The notes beneath the pieces are model-generated. The model was not told the DNA's origin. It did no database searches and was given only the letters and a program-made list of their open reading frames with translations. Shown in pieces: positions 12,792 through 13,251 of a DNA stretch of 13,251 bases. The stretch is taken from the NCBI GenBank assembly GCA_002404095.1, contig DHJA01000088.1:12313-25563 (forward strand), written 5' to 3'. This DNA comes from Planctomycetaceae bacterium UBA4732 (GTDB lineage: Bacteria > Planctomycetota > Planctomycetia > Gemmatales > Gemmataceae). The position numbers and the translations under genes are program-made. Position 1 is the stretch's first letter, and each line of letters starts with the position of its first letter.

Positions 12792-12820
12792 ATCTTAGGG
12801 AACTCTGCCATGAAGAGCAA
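12792..12820 (-). promoter_or_regulatory. Candidate promoter for the riboswitch-led operon
   Basis: On the - strand TTGCTC (12820-12815) and TAAGAT (12797-12792) are separated by 17 bases. Each matches the sigma-70 boxes only partly (three and four of six). The predicted transcript would start about 15 bases before the P1 helix of the SAM aptamer, which is a sensible position. Confidence 0.35.
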
Positions 12821-13103
12821 TGGCCTTCCCGTGATTTTGTCGGAGCGGCGGCGCTGCAACCCCGCACAATCGCTGCCAGCCGCGGCGTTCAGGTTGCGGC
12901 ATAAGCAGGGCGCCGCGAACAACCGGTTCCCATTCTTCGCCTTGGTTGTCTCGTCGTTGACTGAACTACGACTCTTAGCATTTACTTCACGGCGGAAACT
13001 GCTTTCTCCGTAAACCGAACGCAAGATTTTTTTGCAAATCAGCAGCGTTTCAAGTATCGTGGCAACACGATTCGCTCCGGTCCCCGTTGTCGAGACCTCC
13101 TTT
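12821..13103. other. Divergent intergenic region without a recognised gene
   Basis: This stretch separates the - strand riboswitch operon from the + strand UxaA-type gene. Open frames here lack ribosome-binding sites and family resemblance. A possible + strand promoter for the right-hand gene is TTGACT (12957-12962) with TTTACT (12981-12986) at 18-base spacing, which is weak. A seven-T run at 13027-13033 is not preceded by a convincing hairpin. Nothing else is seen. Confidence 0.55.
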
Positions 13104-13251
13104 ATGCCGCCAATACCGCTCTCTCACGCCGCCGTCCACCTACGACCGGAGGACAACGTCGCCGTCGCCGCGCGGCCTCTTCAGCCCGGTCAGGAATACC
13201 AGTTCGACGGAGCCGTCCTCACGGTCGCCCGCCGCGTCGGCCTTGGCCACA
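13104..13251 (+). CDS. UxaA-type (altronate/galactarate dehydratase) SAF-domain protein, N-terminal part
   Basis: An open frame from ATG 13104 to the window end gives 49 residues. It reads MPPIPLSHAAVHLRPEDNVA, then VAARPLQPGQEYQFDGAVLTV and ARRVGLGH. The LRPEDNVAVA and VGLGH elements with a central GQEYQFDG turn match the N-terminal SAF domain of the UxaA family (altronate dehydratase and related sugar-acid dehydratases). The 3' part with the catalytic domain is outside the window, so the substrate cannot be judged. No Shine-Dalgarno is obvious before the ATG (the upstream CCTCC is the wrong polarity). It is transcribed away from the riboswitch operon and is probably unrelated to it. Confidence 0.72.
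   Translation, partial: MPPIPLSHAAVHLRPEDNVAVAARPLQPGQEYQFDGAVLTVARRVGLGH

Noticed and set aside
12734..13024. 96-aa - strand frame upstream of the riboswitch
   Set aside because: Overlaps the aptamer and the probable promoter, composition not protein-like, no ribosome-binding site.
13021..13037. Possible terminator or riboswitch before the UxaA-type gene around the T7 run
   Set aside because: Only a 4-bp stem (GCAA/TTGC) can form and no known riboswitch consensus is recognised.

Overview
The window looks like a chromosomal segment from a planctomycete, most likely Pirellulales-like or a related metagenomic lineage. This is inferred from GC-rich codon use, the set of gene families (DUF4139 protein with a Gly-rich insert, ECF sigma/zf-HC2 anti-sigma pair, exported DUF255 protein, Uma2 nuclease, planctomycete-style antitoxin/toxin pair) and several dispersed palindromic repeats. 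No rRNA, tRNA, CRISPR array, transposase or phage gene was seen.

Layout. Bases 1-4298 are on the + strand: the 3' part of a DUF4139 surface/exported protein, then a tightly overlapping operon of ECF sigma factor, membrane anti-sigma factor and an exported protein of unknown function. Two copies of one long palindrome (1588-1669 and 4311-4371) bracket that operon. From 4361 to 12530 all genes are on the - strand. Reading in transcription order from the right, these are a threonine synthase-like PLP enzyme, a CysO/MoaD-like sulfur carrier ending in Gly-Gly, an unknown 115-aa protein translationally coupled to it, a ThiF/MoeB-type activating enzyme, an antitoxin-like gene, a RelE/ParE-like toxin gene interrupted by an amber codon, a Uma2 endonuclease, a cysteine desulfurase-like enzyme, a DsbD-N-like exported protein and an exported thioredoxin-domain DUF255 protein. 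At the right edge a UxaA-type (altronate dehydratase SAF domain) gene starts on the + strand and runs out of the window.

Most interesting point. A SAM-I (S-box) riboswitch aptamer, with all its conserved elements readable, lies at 12658-12770 on the - strand, directly upstream of the 'threonine synthase'. The next gene encodes a sulfur carrier resembling mycobacterial CysO, followed by its probable activating enzyme. SAM riboswitches normally control methionine/SAM supply. The combination suggests a protein-thiocarboxylate route to homocysteine in which the threonine synthase-like enzyme might use O-phosphohomoserine. This would parallel the known CysM reaction with O-phosphoserine and CysO-thiocarboxylate. 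A simpler alternative is a SAM-controlled branch-point threonine synthase. The sequence cannot decide between them.

Other themes. Palindromic repeats intrude on genes in four places: two supply the stop codon and last residues of a protein, and two lie in frame inside coding sequence. The DsbD-N-like and DUF255 proteins may form an exported thiol-redox pair. All functional calls are from reading the translations; no database search was possible.
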